A DNA stretch of 35,204 nt from Actinomycetes bacterium (lineage in GTDB: Bacteria > Actinomycetota > Coriobacteriia > Coriobacteriales > JAEZZM01): assembly GCA_023418575.1 (NCBI GenBank), contig JAEZZM010000023.1, forward strand, positions 1 through 35,204, read 5' to 3'. Shown here in pieces: positions 1 to 9,700 of this stretch. How positions within the stretch are numbered: position 1 is the first letter of the stretch; every line of letters starts with the position of its first letter. Position numbers and translations under genes: made by a program. The notes below the pieces were generated by a model, which was given only the letters and a program-made list of their open reading frames with translations, did not search any database and was not told the origin of the DNA.

Positions 1-1030
1 GTCCTTCGATAAGCCAATTCATTTTATGCAGCATATAGTCAAGAGCGATAAAGGAATCAACCAAGGCCACGCGCTCTGCACTAGAATGAGAAATATCTCG
101 CTCATGCCAAAGGGCAACATTATCAAAGGCTACTTGAGCATTTGCCTTTACAATACGTGCCAAACCACAAATCCGCTCTGCTGTGATGGGATTTCTTTTA
201 TGAGGCATTGCAGAAGAGCCTTTTTGTCCCTGCTTAAAGGGTTCTTCTAACTCTAGGCTTTCTGACTTTTGATGGGCTCTAATCTCTGTAGCTACACGCT
301 CTAAACTGCAAGCAAGCACTGCTAAAGCTCCTTGGAGCGCTGCATGGTGATCACGCGCAATAATCTGCGTTGAAAGTGGCTCAACTTCAAGTCCCATATG
401 TTTGCAGACATATTCTTCTACAAAGGGCTCAATACTGGAGTAGGTTCCCACAGCACCTGAAATAGCGCCTTTGGCTATATCAGCCCGAGCAAGACTTAAA
501 CGCTCATATGCACGCTTAAACTCCCAGGCCCATGAAGCAAATTTCATACCAAACAGCATGGGTTCAGCATGAATACCATGAGTTCTGCCAACACATAAAA
601 CATCTTTGGTTTCAAACGCACGTTTTTTGCAAAGCTCCACCAAAGCTTTAAGTGCGCAAAGCAGCAGATCACTTGCTTGAGTAAGTTGATAACACAAGGC
701 GGTATCTCCCAGGTCAGAGCTGGTCATACCATAGTGTATCCACCTAGAAGGCTTGGGTTTTTGAGGGTCTGCGTCCTTATCGACATACTCACCTAGGCAG
801 GTGAGAAAAGCTATGACATCATGATTGGTTTGAGCCTCAAGCTCATCAACACGCTCAAGGCTAAAAGCTGCATGCTCTCTAATCCAGGAAGCTTCTTGCT
901 TGCTGAGTCCAATATAGCCAAGCTCCGCCTGCGCCTCACACGCTAAAACCTCTATCTCCTGCCATATTCTGTACTTGTTTTCTAGCGAGAAGATATGTCC
1001 CATTTCTGGACGCGTGTAACGCTCAATCAT
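1..1030 (-). CDS. purB: Adenylosuccinate lyase (3' end cut by window edge)
   Basis: Adenylosuccinate lyase acts twice in purine biosynthesis: it releases fumarate from SAICAR and from adenylosuccinate, in the cytoplasm. The translation begins MIERYTRPEMGHIFSLENKY, typical of the family start. It carries the fumarase/aspartase superfamily signature SSAMPHKRNP (about 187-216 on the + strand) and the conserved GMTSSDLGDTA and RTHGIHAEP stretches. About 343 residues are visible of a family length near 430, so roughly 90 C-terminal residues lie left of the window. The ATG at 1030 sits 9 bases after the stop of the upstream membrane-protein gene, so the two are probably one transcript. No frameshift or stop is seen in the visible part. 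Identity is secure; only the missing end limits the call. Confidence 0.96.
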   Translation of the reverse strand, partial: MIERYTRPEMGHIFSLENKYRIWQEIEVLACEAQAELGYIGLSKQEASWIREHAAFSLERVDELEAQTNHDVIAFLTCLGEYVDKDADPQKPKPSRWIHYGMTSSDLGDTALCYQLTQASDLLLCALKALVELCKKRAFETKDVLCVGRTHGIHAEPMLFGMKFASWAWEFKRAYERLSLARADIAKGAISGAVGTYSSIEPFVEEYVCKHMGLEVEPLSTQIIARDHHAALQGALAVLACSLERVATEIRAHQKSESLELEEPFKQGQKGSSAMPHKRNPITAERICGLARIVKANAQVAFDNVALWHERDISHSSAERVALVDSFIALDYMLHKMNWLIEG

Positions 1031-1039
1031 AGTTGAAGC

Positions 1040-1927
1040 CTACTCTCTTAGATCCTTTTGCTTATATAAGCCTTGCTGTGAAGTAGAAATTTGATAGGCT
1101 GGAGCAGGCTTGATGTGCCCCTCTATGTTCCCTTCTACCTGCTGGCCAAATTGTCTCTCAAGTTCTCTTTTATGCTGGGCTTTTAGCTCATCTTTTGTGC
1201 AAATATAAGCATAAAGTCGCTTACCCAATAAACAGGTTAGCACGGTTACCGTGAGATACATAGAAACTACCACGCCAAAATATACCATCTGCGGCAGCTG
1301 CGCAAAGACATGAGAAGCAAAGGGAGCCTTTAAGAAGAAGTGGTAATTTCCCTGCAAAGAGAGGTCTATAGGATATGAAACTCCCAGGTAGACAACCATA
1401 AAGATAAGCATACTACGCAGATCTCTAAGGCTAAACTCATAAGCCTCGCCCCAGGTAGATAAGATGGTAAACATACACACAAGGCCTATATGCCCACACC
1501 AAAAAATAAAATTGGTGATATGAGGGAAGCTATATTTTTCTAATTCAGGAACTAAGACTGCAAAAAAGGCGTAAAAACCCCAATATATAGAAATAATTTT
1601 AAGCGTCCTATTTTTAGTTATCAGGGCAAGCGGTCCTATTAATGAAGCCACCCTACAGGTATACAAAGGAAGCGAAACAGAAAGCTCATAGTTTCCCGAA
1701 CTGATATACCAGGAATAATACACAATTTGCACAGACCACAAGAATAAGGCAAGTCCTATTTCAATACCACGCTGCAAGAGAGGATGTTGTGCCACCTTAT
1801 GGCGTGCCGAAATAATAAGCACGATAAGTAAAAACGTGCAGCAAATTAGGATAATATGTACAGGATTAAACAGGGGAAATATAGCCTGATCCTGCTCTCC
1901 TCTAAACATATACTGCAAAATGTGCAT
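1040..1927 (-). CDS. YwaF-like (TIGR02206 type) integral membrane protein
   Basis: This is a 295-residue polytopic membrane protein of unknown function. About seven hydrophobic segments are visible, and it has the LPLYTCRVASLIGP, YWGFYAFFAVLVPE and FWCGHIGLV stretches that resemble the YwaF/TIGR02206 family, followed by a charged cytoplasmic tail of about 55 residues. A longer frame opens with TTG at 1939, but that TTG is part of the ribosome binding site: the ATG at 1927 has TTGGAG placed 6-7 bases upstream, so 1927 is chosen. The gene lies directly upstream of purB with a 9-base gap, suggesting co-transcription, though no functional link to purines is known. Family assignment is from remembered motifs and is moderately sure; no activity is claimed. 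Confidence 0.75.
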   Translation of the reverse strand: MHILQYMFRGEQDQAIFPLFNPVHIILICCTFLLIVLIISARHKVAQHPLLQRGIEIGLALFLWSVQIVYYSWYISSGNYELSVSLPLYTCRVASLIGPLALITKNRTLKIISIYWGFYAFFAVLVPELEKYSFPHITNFIFWCGHIGLVCMFTILSTWGEAYEFSLRDLRSMLIFMVVYLGVSYPIDLSLQGNYHFFLKAPFASHVFAQLPQMVYFGVVVSMYLTVTVLTCLLGKRLYAYICTKDELKAQHKRELERQFGQQVEGNIEGHIKPAPAYQISTSQQGLYKQKDLRE

Positions 1928-1992
1928 GTAAAACTCCAATCGGTCTTACTACATTGTAAAAGTTATTTAATAAAAATGCAGCTTTAGAAGTC

Positions 1993-2020
1993 TTACAATT
2001 TAGCAACAATACTTTATAAT
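1993..2020 (+). promoter_or_regulatory. Probable sigma-A promoter of gdhA
   Basis: The -35 like TTACAA (1993-1998) is followed after 16 bases by a consensus TATAAT (2015-2020), about 100 bases upstream of the gdhA ATG at 2124. The match is by eye. Confidence 0.55.
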
Positions 2021-2123
2021 ACGGAGAAGTCTTTTTGGCCCCTATGTATCTTTGCCACATAATACATGCCAGAGAGCATGGCAAAGCTACGCCTACAGAC
2101 ATCTTTATAGAGAAAGGCCGCCT

Positions 2124-3470
2124 ATGTCATCACAAGCACATTCATACGTTGATCGCGTTTTAGAGGACCTGCGTACCCGCTATGCCGATCAAGACGAGTT
2201 TCTTCAGGCAGTTAGTGAAGTTTTAGATTCACTGCGCCCCCTCTTTGATCAGAATCCTCACTATGAGCAGCAGGCTATTTTGGAGCGCATTACTGAGCCT
2301 GAGCGCGCTATTTTATTTAGAGTTCCTTGGGTAGACGATAAGGGCAAGATCCAAGTTAATCGTGGTTTTAGAGTTCAATTTAATAGCGCAATTGGCCCTT
2401 ACAAGGGAGGCTTGCGCCTACACCCCAGTGTAAAGCTGGGCACCATCAAGTTTTTGGGCTTTGAGCAGATCTTTAAAAACTCTCTTACCGGCCTTCCCAT
2501 GGGCGGCGGAAAAGGTGGTTCTGACTTTGATCCCAAAGGTAAATCTGATAATGAGATCATGCGTTTTTGTCAGTCCTTTATGACAGAACTTTGGCGGCAC
2601 ATTGGGGCAGACACTGATGTTCCTGCAGGTGATATTGGTACCGGAGCACGTGAGGTTGGCTATCTCTTTGGTCAATATAAGCGTCTTCAAAATCAGTTTA
2701 ATGGCGTTCTTACTGGTAAAGGACTACAATTTGGCGGCTCCTTGGTAAGAACTGAGGCTACCGGATACGGACTTGTTTATATTTGTGATGCTCTGCTTAA
2801 ATCTAAATCAGATAGCTTTGAGGGCAAGACCGTGGTGGTTTCTGGTGCTGGTAACGTTGCCATCTATGCCATTGAAAAGGCTCAGCAACTGGGCGCCAAG
2901 GTTGTTACCTGCTCAGATTCTAATGGTTGGATTTATGATCCTGAAGGAATTGACCTTGAGCTTCTTAAAGAGATAAAAGAGCGCAAGCGTGAACGTTTAA
3001 GTGCCTATGCACAAAGCCGTCCCTCTGCACAATATCATGAGGGGCGTGGCGTATGGTCAATTCCTTGTGATATTGCCCTGCCTTGTGCAACCCAAAATGA
3101 GCTTGATCTAGAAGATGCAAAGAGCTTATCAGCGCAGGGCTGCAAGCTTGTTGCAGAAGGTGCTAACATGCCCTCTACTCTTGAGGCTACCGAACACTTC
3201 CTTAACTCAGGTGTGGACTTCTTGCCTGGTAAGGCTGCTAATGCAGGTGGTGTTGCAACTTCCGGCTTAGAGATGGCTCAAAACTCTGCACGCTTAAGCT
3301 GGAGCTTTGAAGAGGTAGATGCCCAGTTAAAGGCTATTATGGAGGGAATCTTCCAACAGATTTCTCAAGCAGCCAAAGACTTTGGTGCCGAAGGAAACTA
3401 TGTAGTGGGAGCTAACATTGCTGGCTTTAAGAAAGTTGCAGATGCCATGATTGCTCAAGGAGCTGTATAA
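2124..3470 (+). CDS. gdhA: NADP-type glutamate dehydrogenase
   Basis: The enzyme interconverts glutamate with 2-oxoglutarate and ammonium using NAD(P)H in the cytoplasm. In amino-acid fermenters it links nitrogen and redox metabolism. The protein is 448 residues, the usual length of the hexameric bacterial class. The active-site signature LPMGGGKGGSDF is at residues 124-135 with catalytic Lys130, followed by VPAGDIGTGAREVGYL and the Rossmann stretch VVVSGAGNVA. The reading frame can be extended to a TTG at 2052, but the ATG at 2124 has AGAAAGG 6 bases upstream and gives the normal N-terminus, so it is preferred. A consensus TATAAT promoter lies at 1993-2020 and a strong terminator follows at 3612, so this looks like a single-gene transcript. 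Cofactor preference (NADP) is inferred from family resemblance. Confidence 0.96.
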   Translation: MSSQAHSYVDRVLEDLRTRYADQDEFLQAVSEVLDSLRPLFDQNPHYEQQAILERITEPERAILFRVPWVDDKGKIQVNRGFRVQFNSAIGPYKGGLRLHPSVKLGTIKFLGFEQIFKNSLTGLPMGGGKGGSDFDPKGKSDNEIMRFCQSFMTELWRHIGADTDVPAGDIGTGAREVGYLFGQYKRLQNQFNGVLTGKGLQFGGSLVRTEATGYGLVYICDALLKSKSDSFEGKTVVVSGAGNVAIYAIEKAQQLGAKVVTCSDSNGWIYDPEGIDLELLKEIKERKRERLSAYAQSRPSAQYHEGRGVWSIPCDIALPCATQNELDLEDAKSLSAQGCKLVAEGANMPSTLEATEHFLNSGVDFLPGKAANAGGVATSGLEMAQNSARLSWSFEEVDAQLKAIMEGIFQQISQAAKDFGAEGNYVVGANIAGFKKVADAMIAQGAV

Positions 3471-3611
3471 GTCCCAGTGCTAAACGGGATGCCTTATTAA
3501 GCTCTCAGGCTCATCAAGCTTAATTGTCTTAATGGACTCAATGAGCTTAAGAAACTTAAGGAACTTATGCTAAGGCTTTGAGCACAGCATCATTACTACA
3601 GGAACTTTATC

Positions 3612-3640
3612 TGGGGTAGGTCTTAGACCTACCCCATTTT
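3612..3640 (+). terminator. Rho-independent terminator of gdhA
   Basis: A near-perfect 11-12 bp GC-rich stem (TGGGGTAGGTCT paired with AGACCTACCCCA, 3612-3636) is followed by TTTT at 3637-3640. The T-run is only on the + side, so it serves gdhA. Confidence 0.88.
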
Positions 3641-3654
3641 ACGTAAGGCTTTTC

Positions 3655-5622
3655 TTAACGTTTTTCTTGGCGCTTTTCTTGATCTTCTCTTAATTCTTCT
3701 TCTATATCTTCTCGTTTAGGAGCGATAATATCTGAGCGGTTTAAGTGAATTTGCTCACGAAGTTCATCTGCACTGCTCTTATGATCTCTCTTAGCACTAC
3801 TGCTAAGGCTGGCGTGACCATCACTCTTGCCATTACACTTGCCATCATCCTTGCCATCGCGCTTGTCATTACTCTTACCATTGCTCTTAAGGCCCTTATT
3901 AAGACCGCTTTTCTCAGTAGCCTGAGCAGAGCTTGCTTTTCTTTGGCGCTTGTTCCATTCTCTATCACCCACAAGCTTGATTTGCTCCCAGCGCTTATCG
4001 CCTTCTTCTTTAAGCTGCTCCCATACTTGCATGCTCTCTTCTTTTATCTGCTCCCACTGCGCATCGCCGCGCTTTTTGAGCTCAGGCCAAGAATCATCAC
4101 GCACCTTGGAAAGCTCACCTTTAAAAGAAGCGCGCTTTCTCTTTTTCATTGTTTGCAAAAACATCTCTCGTTTTTGTATAAACTGACGCAGCTGATCAAC
4201 ACTAATGCCGTTTAAAGACTCATCATAAAGATCTTGAGATAGATCTTCTTTTAATTGCAAAAGCTCCTCTGGGCTTTTTGATCTAAGCTGATCTGCTTTA
4301 AGATTGCGCGCTTGCATAAGCTTTAACATAAGGGCCCGTTGCTCTAAAGAAGCCTTACGTGCCATAGACCAGTGGTCTTTTAAGACCTCCCAGGCATGAG
4401 AAGGACTTGAGGCAATCTCTTGTGCTGCCTGAACAGGATGTGCTTCTGCCACAGCAGAGCTAAGTGAGGCTAAAATGGGCATTAAAAGCACGGTGAGCGC
4501 TCCCGCACAAACTAATACAGAGGCGGTGCTTTCATCCATAAGGTCCCCGCTTAATGCAACATGGGTAACAGCCACTATGATGGGCAGAGCTGTAGTTGAA
4601 TACAGGGCTGCAGTAAGCCTATCCCTATGGCTCATCTCTTCTCTATCCTCTTTTGGGATAAAGGTAGCAAGATACGCTGGAACAGCACGAACCAAAAGCA
4701 AGGCAAGCACAAAGGCTACCAGTACCAATGGCTTTTCGAAAACCGCAGATAGATCTATATTTGCTCCTGAGACCACAAAGAACAGTGGGATAAAAAAGCC
4801 AAAAGCTATGCCTTCTAACTTCTCTTCCAGATCTTTATTTTGATCTGGAGCAGAATAGCGCAAAATAAAGCCAGCAGCAAAGGCACCCAAAACTATATCC
4901 AGCTTAAAAAAGGCTGCTAGGGTTACCAAACCAACCAAGAGCGCTACTGTAACACGCACCGTAGATTGAGAAGTGGTGTCAGCTGTATTATCTAAGAAAT
5001 TCTTAAAGTAGGCACCAAACTTTTCTGCTCGTTTGGGAAAAACAGCGGTTGCCACAGCAATAACCAAGAACAAGACTAAAATGGCAATGCTTTCCCAGGT
5101 AGACCTCACGCTTAATAACAAGGCCATCGCAAGGATGGGCATAAGCTCACCAAAGGTTCCATGAGCAAGCACTGTTTTACCAATGCTGCTTTCCATAAGG
5201 CCGCGCTCTTTTAATATGGGAAGTAAGGTTCCCAAAGCCGTAGAGGTCATAGCAATTACCAGAGGAAGCATTCCCTTAGAACTATCAACCTCAAAAACAG
5301 GAACAAAGATAACAACCCCAACTGCCAGTGCAAAAGATACAAACCAGGTACCCAGGGCAGCTTTTCCTCTATCACTTTTAAGATCATTGGGATTTATCTC
5401 ATAACCAGCAAGTAAAAACAAAAAGGCAAGACCCAGCTCACTAAAAAGTGATATGGGCTCTGAAACCTCTATGAACTGCAAGGCATGAGGCCCCAAGATA
5501 GCTCCAGCAAATAAGAGAAAAACTATCTCTGGTATGGGCTTTTTTGGTATAGCCTGAGCTATCATGGGGGCAAATATTGCAATAAGCGCTATGAGCGCCA
5601 TAGAGCTTAAATAAGCTTCCAT
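3655..5622 (-). CDS. CPA2-type cation:proton antiporter with long charged tail
   Basis: A 655-residue membrane transporter of the Na_H_Exchanger fold, expected to exchange Na+ or K+ for protons. Residues 1 to about 395 form 11-13 membrane helices with family-like stretches (PIPEIVFLLFAGAILGPHAL, GLAFLFLLAGYEI, GAFAAGFILRYSAP). The usual C-terminal TrkA-N nucleotide-binding domain is absent. Instead there is a soluble tail of about 260 residues: first a helical, coiled-coil-like part, then three to four repeats built on W-E-x-[IL]-K (SWPELKKRGD, QWEQIKEE, VWEQLKEEGD, RWEQIKLVGD), then a low-complexity N-G-K/S-D-G-K run encoded by ccat/cctt-rich DNA at 3820-3900, and a Glu/Arg-rich end. The ATG at 5622 has AGAGTAGG upstream. 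Ion specificity cannot be read from sequence. Confidence 0.85.
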   Translation of the reverse strand: MEAYLSSMALIALIAIFAPMIAQAIPKKPIPEIVFLLFAGAILGPHALQFIEVSEPISLFSELGLAFLFLLAGYEINPNDLKSDRGKAALGTWFVSFALAVGVVIFVPVFEVDSSKGMLPLVIAMTSTALGTLLPILKERGLMESSIGKTVLAHGTFGELMPILAMALLLSVRSTWESIAILVLFLVIAVATAVFPKRAEKFGAYFKNFLDNTADTTSQSTVRVTVALLVGLVTLAAFFKLDIVLGAFAAGFILRYSAPDQNKDLEEKLEGIAFGFFIPLFFVVSGANIDLSAVFEKPLVLVAFVLALLLVRAVPAYLATFIPKEDREEMSHRDRLTAALYSTTALPIIVAVTHVALSGDLMDESTASVLVCAGALTVLLMPILASLSSAVAEAHPVQAAQEIASSPSHAWEVLKDHWSMARKASLEQRALMLKLMQARNLKADQLRSKSPEELLQLKEDLSQDLYDESLNGISVDQLRQFIQKREMFLQTMKKRKRASFKGELSKVRDDSWPELKKRGDAQWEQIKEESMQVWEQLKEEGDKRWEQIKLVGDREWNKRQRKASSAQATEKSGLNKGLKSNGKSNDKRDGKDDGKCNGKSDGHASLSSSAKRDHKSSADELREQIHLNRSDIIAPKREDIEEELREDQEKRQEKR

Positions 5623-5654
5623 AGACCTACTCTTTCATGAAGAAATTACACAGA

Positions 5655-5683
5655 ATAATGTATGCCTGTCATAGCTTTTCCAA
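5655..5683 (-). promoter_or_regulatory. Possible promoter of the antiporter gene
   Basis: Read leftward, TTGGAA (5678-5683) and CATTAT (5655-5660) are spaced 17 bases, about 35 bases ahead of the antiporter ATG. The fit is moderate. Confidence 0.38.
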
Positions 5684-5700
5684 ATCTTCATGCTAGCATA

Positions 5701-5722
5701 CTAAATTACTATGACAATTTAG
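5701..5722. repeat. Inverted repeat between divergent genes
   Basis: CTAAATT (5701-5707) and AATTTAG (5716-5722) form a perfect 7-bp inverted repeat that extends with a bulge into flanking GCATA/GTGC. It lies between the divergent antiporter and lipoprotein genes, where an operator would be expected, but it could also be a simple hairpin. Confidence 0.4.
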
Positions 5723-5857
5723 TGCTTAGTGCTCATGCAGCATCTCCAGTAAGAGCTTGTTATCTTGATGATCTTGCAGCAGGCACTAATGCCGCTAATA
5801 AGAAACAAAGATTTAGCTAAAAACTTACAAGCTATTAAGAACCTGTAAGGAGAGATA

Positions 5858-6400
5858 ATGAAAAAATCAGGCTTTGCATCTGTTTTAAGCCTTAGCGCAA
5901 GTTTTGCCCTCTGCTGTCTTATCGCCCTCAGCTTAGGTGCCTGCAGCAAGCAAAAAGAAACTCCAGTAAGCACAGAGGAGGCTGCAAAGGCTGCAGCAGC
6001 TGATCCAGAAATTACCGGAACCCCAGATAAGCAAGCACCTTCTCTGCAGCTTGATGGTGCTGTACATAAGGGTGAGAAACTCTATTTTGTATTAGTTGGA
6101 GAGTTCTCAAATAAAGATGAAGCCGATAAAAAATTAGCCTCCATGAGTGAAAAGCTTTCTTCTGGCAATCAAAAGAACTTCTGGACTGTTGTTGCTTCTG
6201 ACAGCCTGGGAGAGCCTTCTGCAAAACTTGCAGCTGGCAAGTTTTATGTAGCCCACGCTTATCCAAGCCAAGAGGCAGTTGATGGCTACGCTGCAAAAGA
6301 TTATGCCGAGGCCTTAGCTGACGGGGCTTCTGTAGAGGTGGTAGAGGCCACCTTTAATTCTGACGACAAAATCGTTGTTATGGGTGTAGACGCACAGTAA
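5858..6400 (+). CDS. Secreted lipoprotein of unknown function (possibly SPOR-like)
   Basis: A 180-residue exported lipoprotein. The signal peptide (MKKSGF then a hydrophobic core) ends in the lipobox LGAC with the lipidated Cys at residue 29. After an Ala/Glu-rich spacer, residues 75-180 form a small domain beginning YFVLVGEFSNKDEADKKLAS, which resembles the start of SPOR-like peptidoglycan-binding repeats (aromatic-hydrophobic-x-G-x-F, then a helix), but the match is loose and no family is claimed. The start is well supported by AAGGAGAG 6-7 bases ahead of the ATG. A strong terminator follows at 6499, so the gene is probably monocistronic. It sits opposite the antiporter, sharing an upstream region of about 235 bases that holds an inverted repeat. 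Confidence 0.8.
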   Translation: MKKSGFASVLSLSASFALCCLIALSLGACSKQKETPVSTEEAAKAAAADPEITGTPDKQAPSLQLDGAVHKGEKLYFVLVGEFSNKDEADKKLASMSEKLSSGNQKNFWTVVASDSLGEPSAKLAAGKFYVAHAYPSQEAVDGYAAKDYAEALADGASVEVVEATFNSDDKIVVMGVDAQ

Positions 6401-6498
6401 TCCACTTACCTAGTCTATGGCTAAGCCAAAGCTGGTCTATATCTGGCCTAAATTTTGCTCAAATCTGAGCTAACAACAATAATTTACTAAATGCACTC

Positions 6499-6534
6499 AA
6501 CTCCCCAGACTCATGATGAGCTGGGGAGTTTTTT
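6499..6534 (+). terminator. Rho-independent terminator after the 5858 lipoprotein
   Basis: A 10-bp stem AACTCCCCAG/CTGGGGAGTT (6499-6508 with 6521-6530) closes a loop that itself contains CTCATGATGAG, and runs into TTTT. It ends the lipoprotein transcript. Confidence 0.9.
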
Positions 6535-6540
6535 ATGGCA

Positions 6541-6753
6541 TCTTAACTTCATCTTATAAGCCCATTTATAGCTTCTCTCTTGCAATTATTTGTAAAGTAA
6601 ATCATCAAGTTGCTTAAATTTAAGAATCGATATTTATAATATATAAGTATCTACATTATATGAAGTGGTATTTCTCACTAGATTAAATAGTTTTTTATGT
6701 ATACTGTTTCTGAAGACATTATACATTTGTCAAAGTTCTTTAGTGAGGTATAC
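6541..6753 (+). promoter_or_regulatory. AT-rich leader/promoter region of the IPKTG protein
   Basis: No gene is seen between the terminator at 6534 and the ATG at 6754. The stretch is very AT-rich and contains TATAAT at 6635-6640 followed by more TATA-like sequence; the best upstream hexamer is TTGCTT at 6610, at a non-ideal 19-base spacing. The transcript would have a leader of about 110 bases. Confidence 0.35.
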
Positions 6754-9700
6754 ATGCAGTTTAATCGTAGCAGGTGCAAAGATAGGCGCAAAGGCTCCAA
6801 GCATCTCATTTTTCTACTATTCAGCTTAATCTGTCTATTTAATTTATTATTCATAAATAAATTGTACGCAGAGGAGTATCAAGTCTCCAATTTTGATGAG
6901 TTTAGTGCAGCAATTGCAGCCACTCCAAAAGAAGGCACTAGCACCCTCATACTTACTGAAGACTTTGAGTACGAGAAAACCAGCTATCTAAGCGATAAGA
7001 AAACTATTCATCTCAAGGCACAAAAACCCATCACCATAAAACCCTCTGCATCGATGTTTAAAGATCCTGTATGGAACAAACAAACTGATAAGAGCCTTAG
7101 CTCTTTTATAGCTGTTAATGTAGCTTCTCTCATTATTGACCCTGACAGTGCCCCCATTGTCTTGGACTTAAGTCCAACTGCAGAGTTAAAGGACAAGACC
7201 ATTATCTACGAGGCTTCAGCTTTTTCCATGGGAACTACTCAATCTGTAGCTAAGCTATCTAATATCACCATCTCTGGGGCACGTGGAAGCTTTAGCTCAT
7301 ACCTTATACGTGTTTCTGGGGGTGCAAAGCTTAATTTGCTTGAGGGATGTATAATTGAAAATAATATATTTGATCTTAAGGTAAACCCCGCTAAAGAAGG
7401 TAATTTTAGCTGCATTATTTCAGTAAGCGGCCTTGACAGTCAGCTTACTATTGATGGAGCTCAGATAAGAAATAATCAAGCTGCAGGCCCCATGATAGCT
7501 AGTAGACATACCTTACAACCTAGGGAAGAAAAACGCTCTAAAGCCTCAGTTATAGAACTCAAATCAGGTAGCCTTAGCTCTAACAAAAATATAGCCAACG
7601 TAAGCCCCAATAGCTTTTACTCTGGTGGTGCCATAGGTATTTGTGGACCTGGAGCATTTTATATGAGCGGGGGCCTCATCAGTGAAAACGAAGCCCTTAT
7701 GGGTGGAGGCGTCTCTATCTCAAACTGGAATATAGAATACTTTGACGGCATAACAAGCTCAAGAACCTATAAACAGACTCCTGAACAGTTGGCAATCTGC
7801 GGCATCATGAAGATGACAGGTGGAGAGATAAGCAACAATCATGCAAAAATAGATACTTGGGCGGTAAACACTACAGGCTCTGGTGGTGGCATTTATGTTG
7901 ATTCTACCAATGTTGACCTGCAGGCTGGTCTTATCGCAAACAACAAGGCAGACAATATGGGTGGCGGTATTTATGTCTCCATTGTCCCTCAGCACTTACA
8001 GATAAAAGATGCAGCTATTGCCTATAATAAAGCAACAACCAGCTCCTCTATCTATCAGTATCCCGGTGGAGCTGGAGGAGGTATTTGGCAGTGTCCTGCT
8101 GGAACTTGTTCTGTATATGCTCATGAAGCCGGTATTATCGGAAAAAATGAAGCGCATAACGGCAAGGATGTTTTTGTACATCCTCGCAGCAATAGATATC
8201 GCTTAGATAACAAGCGTATAGATAGCAGCTTTAGCTCCTTTGTTGATGGTATTGATGATTATGGCAGTCGCGGAGTTGCAAGCTTTTCTGGACGCTCACA
8301 TGCAGCTTTAGAATTCAATAGAGCCATGAGTGATGAAGAATTTGCTAAGGCGGTAGATGCAGCCCCTCTTAAGATCCTGAGTAATGAGGCACAAAAGGGC
8401 GGTGGCATTGGTTCTAATGCCTATCTTGAAATTGGTGAAGAGCCCCAGACCATTGATATACCTATTTATAAAAATTGGAGTGATGGCTCAAATCTTGGTG
8501 CTGCTGACTTCATTGAGGAACAAAATAACAGCAGGCCTGAGTCTTTGATCTTTGACTTATATCTTGATGGCCAGCTCTATCAAAGTATAGAAGTTTACAA
8601 AAAGGACCAGTACAAAGGACGTTTTACAAAGATTCCTCTCTATAGAATTGACCCTCTAAGCAAAGAAAAGCATTATTTTACGCGCGAGATAAAAGAGCGC
8701 AGTGTAGACTCATATCAGTCTAAGATTGAGCTCAAAGGCAGCGATGCACAAATTGAAATACAGCGTGTATTTTCTAAGCAGTCTATACATTCTTATCCCT
8801 ATGATGACCTGGGTATTTTTGAGGCATGGACCAATGGCAGCTTTTCTTATGATAAAGGCATCTCTATTATCCCTATTGTAGAAGGAAAACGTTTATCCCC
8901 CATTTTGCTTGACCCAAGCAGAGGCTTTAAGGCTCGTCTTCCTATTAAGCTAAATGCAAAGGGCGATAAACCAGGAGAGCCCTCTACCGTAAACTTACGT
9001 ATTGAAAAATATAGCTTAGAACCCAAGGAAGGAGAGCGCATAGACTTTAGCCATATGCGCAACAGCTTTGAGGTTTACCTAGATAAAGATGATCAAAACT
9101 CCCAAGAAGATAGCTGGGTTTTAAAGCTTCCCAAACTATGGCTGGAAGACTTTGTAAACGATGGTGCTGGATTTAACGCTCAACTTATCCCAGCCAACTC
9201 ACAGTTAGCTTACTATGCCTTCAACTACAAAGAAGGAAAAATTAAGCTTAAAAAAGCCTGGGATGAAAGCATGAAAGAGCTTGGCGATGAGGCCTTACCC
9301 CAAAGCTTAAACTTCAAAGTGTTGGTAGATGGCAAGGACTACATTCCAGATGGCTCAGACCAAGCTTTACACATAGAGCTCAAAAAAGAGAATAATTGGG
9401 AAGCTGAACTTAGCATTCCTTATGAAGATCTCTATGGCCACAGCTGGTCTTTAGAGGAGCTTGTTCCCTCTAACCAAGACAGACAAGCCGCCTTTAGCCC
9501 CAGTTATACATTTAGCGGAAAGTCTGCCCATATCTTAGTGCGCAAGCTTAAGAGCTACACCCAGCAAGATAGGTATAAAGATGGTAAACGCAATCTTAGG
9601 CTTTTGCTTAATGGTAAAGAGCTAAGTGACGCACAAGGCAGACCCTACCAAATCATATCTGAAGACCAATCAATAGAGGCTTTCACACCAGGAGCTCAGC

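Noticed and set aside
26..250. Rightward 74-codon open frame
   Set aside because: It lies fully antisense to the conserved purB sequence, including the SSAMPHKRNP signature, and has no ribosome binding site.
1902..2102. Leftward 66-codon open frame between the membrane protein and gdhA
   Set aside because: It overlaps the start of the membrane protein and covers the gdhA promoter; no family features are seen.
3741..4215. Hydrophobic open frames on both strands inside the antiporter tail region
   Set aside because: They result from the repetitive ccat/cctt DNA encoding the Asn-Gly-Lys run; the antiporter frame is the one continuous with the membrane domain.
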